A stretch of DNA of 34,839 nucleotides from Catenulispora pinisilvae. GTDB taxonomy: Bacteria > Actinomycetota > Actinomycetes > Streptomycetales > Catenulisporaceae. A program made the position numbers and the translations under genes. This document shows positions 6,722-15,200 of the stretch, piece after piece. Location: positions 1-34,839 of the forward strand of contig NZ_JAAFZA010000103.1 in NCBI RefSeq assembly GCF_015356865.1, in the 5' to 3' direction. The notes below the pieces were generated by a model, which was given only the letters and a program-made list of their open reading frames with translations, did not search any database and was not told the origin of the DNA. Numbering within the stretch: the stretch's first letter is position 1; every line of letters begins with the position of its first letter.

Positions 6722-8431
6722 TCACACCGTCACCGAATCGTGCATATCCGAGAACTTCCGATCCCCAATCCCCCGCACCTGCCGCAACTGGGCCACGGAC
6801 CCGAACCGCCCATGCTCCGACCGCCAGTCCAAAATCCGCTGCGCCAACGCCGGCCCCACATCCGGCACCGCCTCAAGCTGCTCCAACGTGGCGGTATTCA
6901 GATTCACCGGCGCCGCAGGCCGCCCCCGCTTCCCCCGCGCCGACTTACCGCCAGAAGGCTGCGGCAACCCCACAACCGGACCCGGCACCCCCTCGATCCC
7001 GACCCGCAGCTGCTCCCCATCAGTAACCGGCCGCGCCAAATCAAGCGCAGTCACATCCACCCCCGGCAACGCACCACCGGCAGCCGCCAACGCCTCATAG
7101 ACCCGCGACCCGGCGGGCAGCGTCTCCACACCCGGATGCGCAACCTTGCCCTCGACATCGATGACCACCGCACTCCCCGACGCCGCACCCGCCGATGAGG
7201 CACCGGCCGACGCCGGACCGGCCAGCGCGGGGTTGGTCGACATCGCGGCATGCGGCGGGCAGGACTGGCGGCGGGAGGCGTCGGTCGCATAGTGATGGGC
7301 GGCGAGCGCACGCAACTCGCGCGCGATCGGGGCTACGAGCAGAGCGAGGGCGGGCTCGGGTGGCTCAACATCGATCCGGCCCGCAGCAGGGGCCAAAGAA
7401 GCAGAGCTCGCGACGACAGCGTCGGCCAGCCCGGCATCGATCAAGCCGGTGGCCCGGGCTGCCAGAGCAAGCGCAGCCGCATGGGCCGGTTCGGCATCTA
7501 AAGAGCCGGCCGTCCGGGCCGCCCGAGCAACCACAGCATGGGCCGGTCGGGCATCTAGCGAGCCGATGGGCTGGACGGCCCGCGCAACCACACCATCGGC
7601 CGACCCAGCATCGATTGAACCGCTGGTCCCGGCAGCCCGCGCAACCACACCATCAGCCGCTTCGGCATCGACTCGGCCCACGGTCCGGGCAGCCCCAGCA
7701 ACCACAGCGGCATCGGTTAGTCCGGCATCGATCCGGCCAGCTGCCGCCTTCATCGCCACGCCTCGCAGCGTCCTCGCCGGCGCCCCACCACTCGCCTGCC
7801 CCGCCAAAGGCTGACTCCCCGGCGTGCCCGCAGCCAAGACCAGCACCGCGGATCCCACCGGCAGGACCCGCAAATCGCGCGTGGTCCAGCCGGTCGGCGC
7901 CGGAGCATCCGACGGGCGCCCATGCGAGCGACACCCATGACGCCCCGCAGCGTCGCCCGGCGCGGCAGCGAGCGGCTTTCCGCTCGGGTCAGCGCTCGCC
8001 GTCGCGTGGTCATCGTCGGGTGGGCCGGTGTCCGACGCACTCGCCTCTCCTGCGCTTCCCCCTCCCCCACCCGCCGCACCAACGTCGACAACAGTCCCCT
8101 GCGACCGCGTCAGGTACCAACCGCCGGCCGCCGCCCCCGCGACGGCGACCAGCGCCACCGCCGCGGCGGCTGGGAGGCTGAGCGCCCAGCGGCCGCGCAG
8201 GGTCGGTGGGACTCGGTGTTCGATCGACTGGGTCGCCCGGCGCCACCAGGGGCGGTTGACGTGGCGCCGGGCGGCCAGCGCCTCTGAGAGAGGCATGGGT
8301 CCCTCCGCGGCAGGCGACCAATACCGCGGCGGGTTTCCCTGGAGCGAAGCCAGCCGGTCGCGCGCCGTCGGCTGCGGGCTGCGGGGTTGGGCGCTGCCAT
8401 TCGGCACGGGCTCCGGACTGGTTCGTTCCAT
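6722..8431 (-). CDS. comEA: ComEA-like DNA-binding competence protein with extra repeat region
   Basis: The product is 569 aa. It has a cytoplasmic N-terminus, one TM helix (about 83-105), a Gly/Ala-rich linker, a repeat region (about 231-365), an SLBB domain (about 422-478, VVIDVEGKVAHPGVETLPAG) and a C-terminal helix-hairpin-helix pair (509-569, VNLNTATLEQLEAVPDVGP then LRQVRGIG), which binds double-stranded DNA outside the membrane. Canonical actinobacterial ComEA is about 200-350 aa, so the linker is greatly expanded. comEC follows after 4 nt. The ATG at 8431 has no clear RBS. An in-frame ATG at 8296 (MPLSEALAARRH) has GGAGGG about 5 nt upstream and may be the true start, removing 45 residues but keeping the TM helix. 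Both ends of the family architecture are intact, so this is not a pseudogene. Confidence 0.88.
   Translation of the reverse strand: MERTSPEPVPNGSAQPRSPQPTARDRLASLQGNPPRYWSPAAEGPMPLSEALAARRHVNRPWWRRATQSIEHRVPPTLRGRWALSLPAAAAVALVAVAGAAAGGWYLTRSQGTVVDVGAAGGGGGSAGEASASDTGPPDDDHATASADPSGKPLAAAPGDAAGRHGCRSHGRPSDAPAPTGWTTRDLRVLPVGSAVLVLAAGTPGSQPLAGQASGGAPARTLRGVAMKAAAGRIDAGLTDAAVVAGAARTVGRVDAEAADGVVARAAGTSGSIDAGSADGVVARAVQPIGSLDARPAHAVVARAARTAGSLDAEPAHAAALALAARATGLIDAGLADAVVASSASLAPAAGRIDVEPPEPALALLVAPIARELRALAAHHYATDASRRQSCPPHAAMSTNPALAGPASAGASSAGAASGSAVVIDVEGKVAHPGVETLPAGSRVYEALAAAGGALPGVDVTALDLARPVTDGEQLRVGIEGVPGPVVGLPQPSGGKSARGKRGRPAAPVNLNTATLEQLEAVPDVGPALAQRILDWRSEHGRFGSVAQLRQVRGIGDRKFSDMHDSVTV
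7337..7741 (-). repeat. In-frame tandem repeat inside comEA (7 imperfect units of about 19 aa)
   Basis: Seven copies of a unit built on G-x-(I/V/L)-D-A-x-x-A-D-x-V-V-A-R-A-A occur at residues 232, 252, 271, 290, 309, 329 and 351 of the comEA product, with spacing of 19-22 residues. The DNA is also repetitive at 57-66 bp, with the string GCGCAACCACACCATC seen twice on the + strand near 7580 and 7640. The frame is preserved throughout. Confidence 0.8.
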
Positions 8432-8484
8432 GTCTGCGAAGGTAGATCAGGGCAAAGAGCGCATACCAGCCACGAATCGGAGCC

Positions 8485-8493
8485 TGTGGATAA
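8485..8493 (-). promoter_or_regulatory. Single perfect DnaA-box 9-mer
   Basis: TGTGGATAA on the + strand is the exact complement of the consensus TTATCCACA. It lies 54 nt upstream of the annotated comEA ATG at 8431. Only one copy was noticed, so it is not an origin. Confidence 0.35.
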
Positions 8494-8960
8494 AACGCCG
8501 TGCGGGCAGCCGTCGCTCACCCATTTGACTCAGCGACATGCGGCCTCATCGCATGAATTCAGCCACCAATCCGTGGCAGCCCGAACGGAAGGCAGTCGCC
8601 TCACGCCGAGAGACGGCCGGCTTCAGGCACGCATGCAAGTCAGGGGGATGGACCAGAACAAGCGATAGGCCCGGACAGGTCGGCAGGGCAAAGGAGGCCA
8701 AGTCGACCGAGCCGGAAGCAGACCCGCGGGAGCCGGTGTTGGCACTCACCGAAAAATTGCTCAGCTTCCACGCTGGTCAAGCCAGATGGTCTTGGACCTG
8801 AAGTCTCAGGTCGCAGCTTCGCCATACAGCCACGCCCTAAGGGATCCAAAAGGTCAGGTCGGAAGCGATGACTGCGGAACGTGCGATACCGGCGGGGATC
8901 ACGCCTGACTCGACGAACCTCAGCAAGCGAGCGCCCAGACAGACCAGCTAAGCACGCAAA

Positions 8961-8991
8961 TGAGCCCGGGCGACAAAGTCACCCGGACTCA
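8961..8991 (-). terminator. Terminator downstream of hflX
   Basis: Arms 8961-8974 and 8978-8991 form a 14-bp stem with a 3-nt loop. Two positions are C-A mismatches in + strand RNA but G-U pairs in minus-strand RNA, so the hairpin is fully paired only for transcripts coming from hflX. It starts about 120 nt beyond the hflX stop and is followed by TTTGCGTGCTT on the minus strand. Confidence 0.65.
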
Positions 8992-9113
8992 TCCAAGCAA
9001 GCCACCACCACGCGGCCGGACCACACCTAGGCCAAGGCCAAGGGAGAAGCCAAGGTAGAGCTAGAGGCAGAGGCAGAGATCAAAGCCGACCGAAATCAGT
9101 CAGCCACCCGCCC

Positions 9114-10622
9114 CTAAACCGCCCCCACCGTGCGAAAAGGCTCCAGCTGGTGGGCCAGGTCCTGGTGGATCAGCGCCCGGACCAGCGTCCCGTGGTCCGT
9201 GTGCTCCTCCTTCAGCATCTCGCCTTCGGCGTGGATGCGTGCGACCAGGTCGCCCCGGTCGTACGGGACCAGTGCCTCGAGTTCCACGCCCGGGCGCGGC
9301 AAGTCGCGCTCGATCGCTACGAGGAGGTCCTCGATGCCTTCGCCGGTGCGGGCGGAGACCACGATGCCGTGCGGCTCGTGGCGCAGGAGGCGGGCCAGGA
9401 TCTCGGGGTCGGCCAGGTCGGCCTTGTTGAAGACCATCAGTTCCTTGACGTCGCCGGCGCCCATGTCGGCGAAGACGGCTCGGACGGCTGAGATCTGGCC
9501 TTCGGGGTCCTCGTCGCTGGCGTCCACCACGTGCAGGACCAGGTCGCTTTCGCCGACTTCTTCCAGGGTGGAGCGGAAGGCTTCGACCAGTTGGTGCGGG
9601 AGGTGGCGGACGAAGCCGACGGTGTCCGACAGGGTGTAGGAGCGGCCGGTGGCCGTTTCTGTGCGGCGGACGGTGGGGTCCAGGGTGGCGAACAGGGCGT
9701 TCTCCACCAGGACTCCGGCTCCGGTGAGGCGGTTGAGGAGGGAGGACTTGCCCGCGTTGGTGTAGCCGGCCAGGACCACTGAGGGGACTGAGCCTCGGCG
9801 GCGTTCGGCGCGCTTGGTCTCGCGTCCCTTGCTCATGGCGCCGATTTCGCGGCGGAGCTTGGCCATGCGCTCGCGGATGCGGCGGCGGTCGGTTTCGATC
9901 TTGGTTTCACCGGGGCCGCGGGTCGCCAGGCCACCTCGGCCACCACCCATCTGGCGGGACAGGGACTGGCCCCAGCCGCGGAGCCTGGGGAGCATGTACT
10001 GCATCTGGGCCAGGGCCACCTGGGCCTTGCCCTCCCGGGACTTGGCGTGCTGGGCGAAGATGTCCAGGATCAGGGCCGTGCGGTCGATGACCTTGACCTT
10101 GACCACGTCTTCCAGGTGGATGAGCTGGCCCGGGCTGAGTTCGCCGTCGCAGATCACGGTGTCGGCGCCGGTGGCCACCACGATGTCGCGGAGCTCGGCG
10201 GCCTTGCCGCTGCCGATGTAGGTCGCCGGGTCCGGCTTCTCGCGCCGCTGGACCACGCCTTCCAGGACCTCCGAGCCGGCGGTCTCGGCCAGGGCGGCCA
10301 GTTCGCGCAGCGAGAGTTCCGCGTCGGCGGCGGTGCCGTCGGTCCAGACGCCGACCAGCACCACGCGCTCCAGGCGCAGCTGCCGGTACTCGACTTCGGT
10401 GACGTCCTCGAGTTCGGTGGACAGCCCGGCCACGCGGCGCAGCGAGGCGCGCTCCTCCAGGTCGAACTGCTCCCCGTCGTGACGGGACTCGGCCCAGCGG
10501 TTGCGATAGAGCGGGGCCGGCGCGTCGAAGACGTCCTCGGTGTCCCACTCAGCTTCCGGCGTGTCGTGGTCGTTCAATGCGTAGACCTCGTCGCGGGCAG
10601 CGTCCTTGTGGGATTCCGTCAT
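9114..10622 (-). CDS. hflX: Ribosome-associated GTPase HflX
   Basis: The product is 502 aa from the ATG at 10622, which has GAGGA about 6 nt upstream. The N-terminal HflX domain (about 85-270) includes DPATYIGSGKAAELRD, ICDGELSPGQ and the Gly-rich GQSLSRQMGGGRGG linker. The G domain follows: G1 GYTNAGKSS (286-294), G3 DTVGF (333-337), G4 NKAD (about 403), and SARTGEG as G5. In other bacteria HflX splits stalled or hibernating 70S ribosomes and can give macrolide/lincosamide tolerance. The gene is preceded by a strong hairpin and a 15-bp direct repeat, and two further in-frame ATGs (10637 and 10655) could add 5 or 11 residues. It sits next to clgR instead of the dapF/miaA neighbourhood familiar from Streptomyces. 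Confidence 0.96.
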   Translation of the reverse strand: MTESHKDAARDEVYALNDHDTPEAEWDTEDVFDAPAPLYRNRWAESRHDGEQFDLEERASLRRVAGLSTELEDVTEVEYRQLRLERVVLVGVWTDGTAADAELSLRELAALAETAGSEVLEGVVQRREKPDPATYIGSGKAAELRDIVVATGADTVICDGELSPGQLIHLEDVVKVKVIDRTALILDIFAQHAKSREGKAQVALAQMQYMLPRLRGWGQSLSRQMGGGRGGLATRGPGETKIETDRRRIRERMAKLRREIGAMSKGRETKRAERRRGSVPSVVLAGYTNAGKSSLLNRLTGAGVLVENALFATLDPTVRRTETATGRSYTLSDTVGFVRHLPHQLVEAFRSTLEEVGESDLVLHVVDASDEDPEGQISAVRAVFADMGAGDVKELMVFNKADLADPEILARLLRHEPHGIVVSARTGEGIEDLLVAIERDLPRPGVELEALVPYDRGDLVARIHAEGEMLKEEHTDHGTLVRALIHQDLAHQLEPFRTVGAV

Positions 10623-10632
10623 GTGTTTCCTC

Positions 10633-10665
10633 TTCATCTGTTGTGACGGGTTCATCTGTTGTGAC
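10633..10665 (-). repeat. 15-bp direct repeat in the hflX leader
   Basis: TTCATCTGTTGTGAC (+ strand) occurs at 10633-10647 and 10651-10665, a period of 18 bp, identical in both copies. On the coding strand each copy contains ATGAA in frame with hflX, directly upstream of its RBS. Confidence 0.85.
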
Positions 10666-10686
10666 AAGCGCGGCGGAAAGACGCCG

Positions 10687-10717
10687 CGAGGCGGGGAGAA
10701 ACGCTCTCCCCGCCTCG
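10687..10717 (-). terminator. Strong terminator between clgR and hflX
   Basis: The arms CGAGGCGGGGAGA (10687-10699) and TCTCCCCGCCTCG (10705-10717) give a perfect 13-bp stem with a 5-nt loop, 34 nt after the clgR stop. The coding strand continues into a second small hairpin (GCGGCG, TCTTTC, CGCCGC; 10670-10687). It ends clgR transcripts or acts as an attenuator ahead of hflX. Confidence 0.8.
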
Positions 10718-10751
10718 ATGGTGGCATGTCATCGGGATCACCGACACCGGA

Positions 10752-11489
10752 TTATGACCGGCCGGTCGGTGAGGGCAGCCGAGGCGTGCCGAAGGTGTAG
10801 GGGTTGTCCGGGCCGGGCAGCGGCGAGCCGGGGACGTAGGGCAGCGGACCCATCGGGGGCTGCGGACCCAACGCCGGGCCGATACCGCTGGAGACGGCCG
10901 CGCCGTTCGCCATACCGGCGCCCATGCCGGTACCGAGCGCCGCCTGGGGTACGCCGGACTTCGGCGCTACCCGGGGCGAGCCGGCCGGCGGCCGGGTGTT
11001 GCCGGGCCGGTTCCCGGCGGTCCGGGAGTTGATCACCGCGGTCGGGATCTTCGCGGTCGGGATCGTGCGGGCGCCACGCGGGGCGCCGGCACCCACGCCG
11101 ACCACCACCCCGGGACGCTGACCGGAGCCGGCCGCGCTCTGCCGCGCGGTGTCGGTCTGGCCCCTGCGCGCCGGCGGCATCGCGACCCGCTGCTGCGGGC
11201 GGCCGTCGGCGGGCACCAGGCTGCCCAGCTCCGCGGCCTCGATCTCGGCGGCCAATTCGGCCGCGGCGAGTTCGGTCGACAGTTCGAGCAGCACGTCGGA
11301 GAGCTTGACCTCCAACGCGTCGCAGATGGCGGCCAACAATTCGCTCGACGGCTCTTTCTGTCCCCGTTCCACCTCGGAGAGGTAGCCGGGGGAAACCCGC
11401 GCCGTCGCGGCGAGCTGACGGAGCGTCCGTCCGCTGCGCTGCCGCCGGCCGCGCAGCACGTCGCCGAGTAGGCGGCGAACCAAGATCAT
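10752..11489 (-). CDS. clgR: XRE-family regulator of Clp protease genes, ClgR-like
   Basis: The product is 245 aa. Residues 1-75 match the ClgR helix-turn-helix closely ([20 protein letters not shown], then [20 protein letters not shown] and [19 protein letters not shown]). An Ala/Glu-rich helix (about 76-100) and a long Gly/Pro/Ala tail (about 110-245) follow; the tail is longer than in most ClgR proteins and low in complexity. ClgR activates clp and lon genes in actinobacteria and is itself a Clp substrate. The ATG at 11489 follows GAGGGGAAG with good spacing. The gene is monocistronic here: a strong terminator follows and a long intergenic region precedes it. The assignment rests on the N-terminal domain; the tail alone would not be diagnostic. 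Confidence 0.88.
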   Translation of the reverse strand: MILVRRLLGDVLRGRRQRSGRTLRQLAATARVSPGYLSEVERGQKEPSSELLAAICDALEVKLSDVLLELSTELAAAELAAEIEAAELGSLVPADGRPQQRVAMPPARRGQTDTARQSAAGSGQRPGVVVGVGAGAPRGARTIPTAKIPTAVINSRTAGNRPGNTRPPAGSPRVAPKSGVPQAALGTGMGAGMANGAAVSSGIGPALGPQPPMGPLPYVPGSPLPGPDNPYTFGTPRLPSPTGRS

Positions 11490-12021
11490 CTCGGCTTCCC
11501 CTCCCTCATCGTTTCCGCTGGCCTGCTGGTTTTCCTGTGAGAATCATGTGCCTGTGGAGCCACCGTACCCCGGCTGTTGCCGGATTACTCTCCTGCTTTG
11601 CTTGTTGTTATTCCCCGTTCAATGGTTCTCAACGGTGAGGACGGGGTTTCCATTCCAAGAAGTTGCGGCCCCGTCGTGAACCCGTCGTGAAACGGTCGTC
11701 ATGGGGTCGACGACCACCAGACTGCCACCGTATCCCGAGCCGCCGACATGCGTCGGGTGAAGGCCACCCTCCGGACAAAATCGAACACCCGTTCAGGATA
11801 CAGGGTGTGAGCGGCCGGGGGCACTTCGGTGATCATCGCGCGCGCCGCGACTGATCCGGCAGTCCGGCCGAATGTCCGACCGGCACGTGCACGCAACGGA
11901 GTCCTCGGGCGGCCCTCGCACTTAAGCCGCGAGGGCCGGACGCCGTTACGGTGGGGCACTTGCTCACCGCCAGATCAGCCGCTGGTTACGCATTCGGCGC
12001 GAAGATCCAAGAATCGCGAAT
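11490..12021. other. Intergenic region upstream of clgR and downstream of the AfsR-like locus
   Basis: No supported gene is present in about 530 bases. A low-GC segment (about 11560-11635) probably holds the clgR promoter. An imperfect inverted repeat GTTCTCA/TGAGGAC (11625-11642) may be an operator. A hairpin lies at 11910-11938. A + strand frame beginning at 11829 and running past 12300 is Arg/Pro-rich, has no RBS and is rejected. Confidence 0.5.
11910..11938 (-). terminator. Hairpin downstream of the AfsR-like locus
   Basis: The arms CGGCCCTCGC (11910-11919) and GCGAGGGCCG (11929-11938) form a perfect 10-bp stem with a 9-nt loop, about 84 nt past the stop of the small ORF at 12022. The stem is symmetrical and could work on either strand; no U-tract follows. 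Confidence 0.5.
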
Positions 12022-12213
12022 CTAGCGCGGCGCCGCCGCGAGCCACCCGCGCACCCGGTGCGCTGGCTGGCCGACCGTGGCGCGGATGGCGTCCGCGTCC
12101 CGACCACCCTCATGCGGCGCGACCACAGCGGACAATCCCGAGGGACCGCCGTGCGGCCGATGCGAACCCGAGGCCGAGGCCTCCTGCGCACGCGACACTG
12201 TCTCCCTCATCAC
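12022..12213 (-). CDS. Small ORF (63 codons) directly downstream of the AfsR-like gene
   Basis: GTG at 12213 (or ATG at 12210) follows a good RBS, GGGAGG, 8 nt upstream, inside the 33-nt gap after the AfsR-like stop. By hand count about 83% of third positions are G or C, which fits coding DNA. The product begins MMRETVSRAQEASASGSH and is His/Gly/Ala-rich with no TM helix or known domain. In Streptomyces coelicolor the 63-aa AfsS is encoded immediately downstream of afsR and is activated by AfsR; position and length match, but I cannot recognise AfsS sequence features, so homology is not claimed. It could also be a chance ORF in a transcribed 3' region. Confidence 0.5.
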   Translation of the reverse strand: MMRETVSRAQEASASGSHRPHGGPSGLSAVVAPHEGGRDADAIRATVGQPAHRVRGWLAAAPR

Positions 12214-12246
12214 CTTGTCATCCTCCCGTGCGCTCTAACCGTTTCC

Positions 12247-15200
12247 CTAGCGCGACGTTCGACCGGGCGTTGAGGTTGCTACCGGAACCGAGGTTGCCTC
12301 CGGATCCGAGAGCATTCCCCTGATACGGTCCGCCTCCGGGTCCCCGATCTCGACGTACATGGCCAACGCCTCCTCCCGGCACCCACGCGCCCGCTCCGGC
12401 TGACCGGCCAGGTCCAGCACGTCAGCCAGGACGGCCAGCGCGGTCGCGTACTGCCACGTGTCAGCGGTCTCCCGGAGCACGCTCACAGCGCGCTCCGCGT
12501 ACTCCAACGCACGGGTGGGTTCGCCTAGTCCCAACAGCGCCCGCGCGCTGGAGGCGTGCGCAGCACCCTCCATCGGCGGATGGACGTCGGCGAAGTACCG
12601 GGCGGCGTCGGCGAAGTACGTCAGCGACTCCTGATAGGAGCGAGTCTGCAAGTAGATGGAACCCGTCTGGAAGAGCGCGTAGCCGGTCGATACGTCGTCC
12701 CCTAGAGCACGGCACAAGGCGAGCCCCGCCATGGTGCTCTCCAGAGCGTCATCCGTACGCCCGACGACGAACAGCGAACGCGCCATGTTCTGCCGGGCCG
12801 CCGCCTCCGAGGCCACGTCCCCGAACGTCCGACTGACGCTGATAGCGCGTTCGTATAGCGCGATCGCCTCGGCGTCCCTCCCGAGGTCCGCGTAGGTCAT
12901 GGCGAGCAGATTGACCGCGTCGGCTTGGGTCTCATCCCCGCCCACGGACTCGGCGGCACGATGTGACCGCTCAGCCTCGTCCGCAGCGGCCTCGATCTGA
13001 TAGGTCGCATAGAGGATCCGCGCCAGCGAGTGCCGTACCCGGGCCTCGCTCCGTACGTCACCGCACTCCACAGCCGCTGCCGCAGCGTTCCGCGCCGCAG
13101 CGGCGAGCTCCTCCGCATAACGTTCGATGCCAGGAAGCGAGACCAAGTGGTCGAGCAGCTCGACGGCCAGCGCCAGCGGCCCCACCCCGTCCGCGCCGCA
13201 CGGCGGCCGGGTCAGCGCGCGTCGGTTAAACACCGCGTCCACGGAGCTGCCCTCGTCCGCTATCCACCGAACGCCGGCCTCTACAGAGTCGAACTCCCGC
13301 CCTATAGAACGCGTAGGGGCTAGCCCGAGTTCTTCCACGGGGATACGGCGCAGCAGACGCATAGAGGCGAGATAGAAGTCGAGCAGCTTCACGAACCCGT
13401 CATCGGGGTCCCCGCCCTCGGCTTCATGCTGTTCCCGCGCATAAAGCCGCAGCAGGTCGTGGTACCGGTAGCGCCCCGGAGAAGCGGACTCCAGCATCGC
13501 GGCGTCCACCAGCGACTCCAGCACTTCCTCGGTGTCGGCCTCGTCCTGGCCGAGCAGCGCGGCCGCCGCGGCGGCCGACACGTCGGCGCTGTCCAGCAGC
13601 GACAGCCGCCGGAAGACGTCCGCCTGCGCCGGGGACAGCTGGTGATAGCCGAGTTCGAACGCCGTTCGCACCGCGAGGTCGCCGACGGCCAGTTCCCCGA
13701 GCCGGCGCCGCTGATCCGACAATCGGGCGGCCAACGAGCCGATGCGCCAGCGCGGCCGGGAGGCGAGCCGGGCCGCGGCGATGCGTACGGCCAACGGCAG
13801 GTACCCACAGAGAGCGACCACCTCTATAGCGGCGGTGTGCTCCATCCCGAGGCGTTCCTCGCCGACGATCCGCGTGAACATGTTCATCGCCTCGCCGGGG
13901 TCCAGCACGTCGAGGTCGGCGAACGTGGCCCCGGCCAGCCCGGTCAGCTTGGGCCGGCTGGTGACGAGCACCGCGCACCCCGGAGCCCCGGGGAGCAGAG
14001 GGCGCACTTGAGCGGCGTCCTGTGCGTTGTCCAAGACTATGAGGACGCGGCGCCCGGCGAGCGCGGAGCGGTACGCGGCGGCACGCTCCTCCAGCCCCTG
14101 CGCCGTCTCCCCTTCCGATATCCCCAGACCGCGCAGGAAGGCGGCGAGGACCCACGCGGGGTCGGCCGGTACCGGGTCGCCTCCGCGCAGATCCACATAG
14201 AGCTGCCCGTCCGGGAAGTCGGACCGCACCAAGTGCGCCAGATGGATCGCGAGCGCGGTCTTGCCGACCCCGCCGAGCCCGGACAGCGCGCAGACCGCGA
14301 CCGACTGCCCGACCGTGGTGGCGATGCGCGCCGCGAGCACCCGGGTCAGGTTCTCGCGTCCGGTGAAGTCGGCGGTATCGGCGGGAAGCTGTGCGGGGAT
14401 CGTCGGCGGCTTCTCTACAGAGCTCCCCACGGGCGCTTCTGTCGCCCTGAAGGTGATCTCCGCGTTCTCTGCGGCAGGACGTGCCAGAGCGGGATCGGCG
14501 CGCAGGATCCGCTGATGCAGCTCTCCCAACTCGGCGCCCGGGTCGACGCCCAACTCCTTGCGCAGGAGCCGCCGGGTGTCCGCGTAGACGCCCAGCGCCT
14601 CCGCCTGACGCCCGGTCTGGTAGAGCGCCAACATCAGCTGCGCGCGCAGTCCCTCACGCAGCGGGTGCTCGGAGGTGAGGACGGTGAGTTCGGAGACCGC
14701 GTCCCCGACCCGCCCCAACGACAGATCCAAGGCGATGCGGCTCTCCTGCGCCGCAGTGCGCCGTTCCAGGAGCGTGGCGCGCAGGGATTCCGCATAAGGG
14801 CCCGGAATCCCGGCCAACGGAGTACCGCGCCACAGTGCCAACGCACTGGCGAGCTCTCCGCGCGCCCCTGCCACGTCACCGGACAACCGGCGCTGCTCCG
14901 CGGTCGTGACATGGTCCTCGAACGTGAACAGGTCCACGTGCGAACGCTCCGCGCGTAACGCATAGCCGCCGGCTATAGAGGCGATCGCCTCCGCGCCGAA
15001 GACCTTGCGGAGCCGGAAGGCATACGTGCGCACCGTGCCGAGAGCACCCTCGGGCGGCTCCTCACCCCACAGGCCCTCTATGAGTTCGTCGGCTGTCGCC
15101 ACCCGACCGGCCCGCGAAGCGAGCAGCGCCAACACGGCCTGCTGCTGCGGGGACCCCACCTTGAGCTCCTCGGCTGGTTCTCCCGCGACGCCCACTCGCA

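Larger units (their letters stand above)
8432..9113. other. Gene-poor region between hflX and comEA
   Basis: This is 682 bases with no convincing ORF on either strand. It holds a terminator-like hairpin (8961-8991), a perfect DnaA-box 9-mer (8485-8493) and a short purine/GCC-rich low-complexity run (9031-9080). Base composition is visibly less GC-rich than the flanking genes. The short + strand frames here have no codon bias and no RBS. The stretch 8495-8955 shows nothing I can name. Confidence 0.6.

Noticed and set aside
7337..7741. Repeat array in comEA considered as a frameshift or insertion
   Set aside because: The frame is intact from TM to helix-hairpin-helix, and the repeats have a consistent protein-level motif.
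8538..8801. 87-codon + strand frame containing GGWTRTSDRPG
   Set aside because: It has poor codon bias and no RBS. I looked for an underlying tRNA but saw no cloverleaf.
9031..9117. Short + strand peptide-like run encoding A-K-A-K-G-E-A-K repeats
   Set aside because: An in-frame stop directly precedes it and there is no start codon; it is low-complexity DNA in the hflX 3' region.
13426..14958. 510-codon + strand frame opposite the AfsR-like gene
   Set aside because: It is antisense to the NB-ARC and BTAD regions, which carry conserved motifs; it has no RBS or domain.
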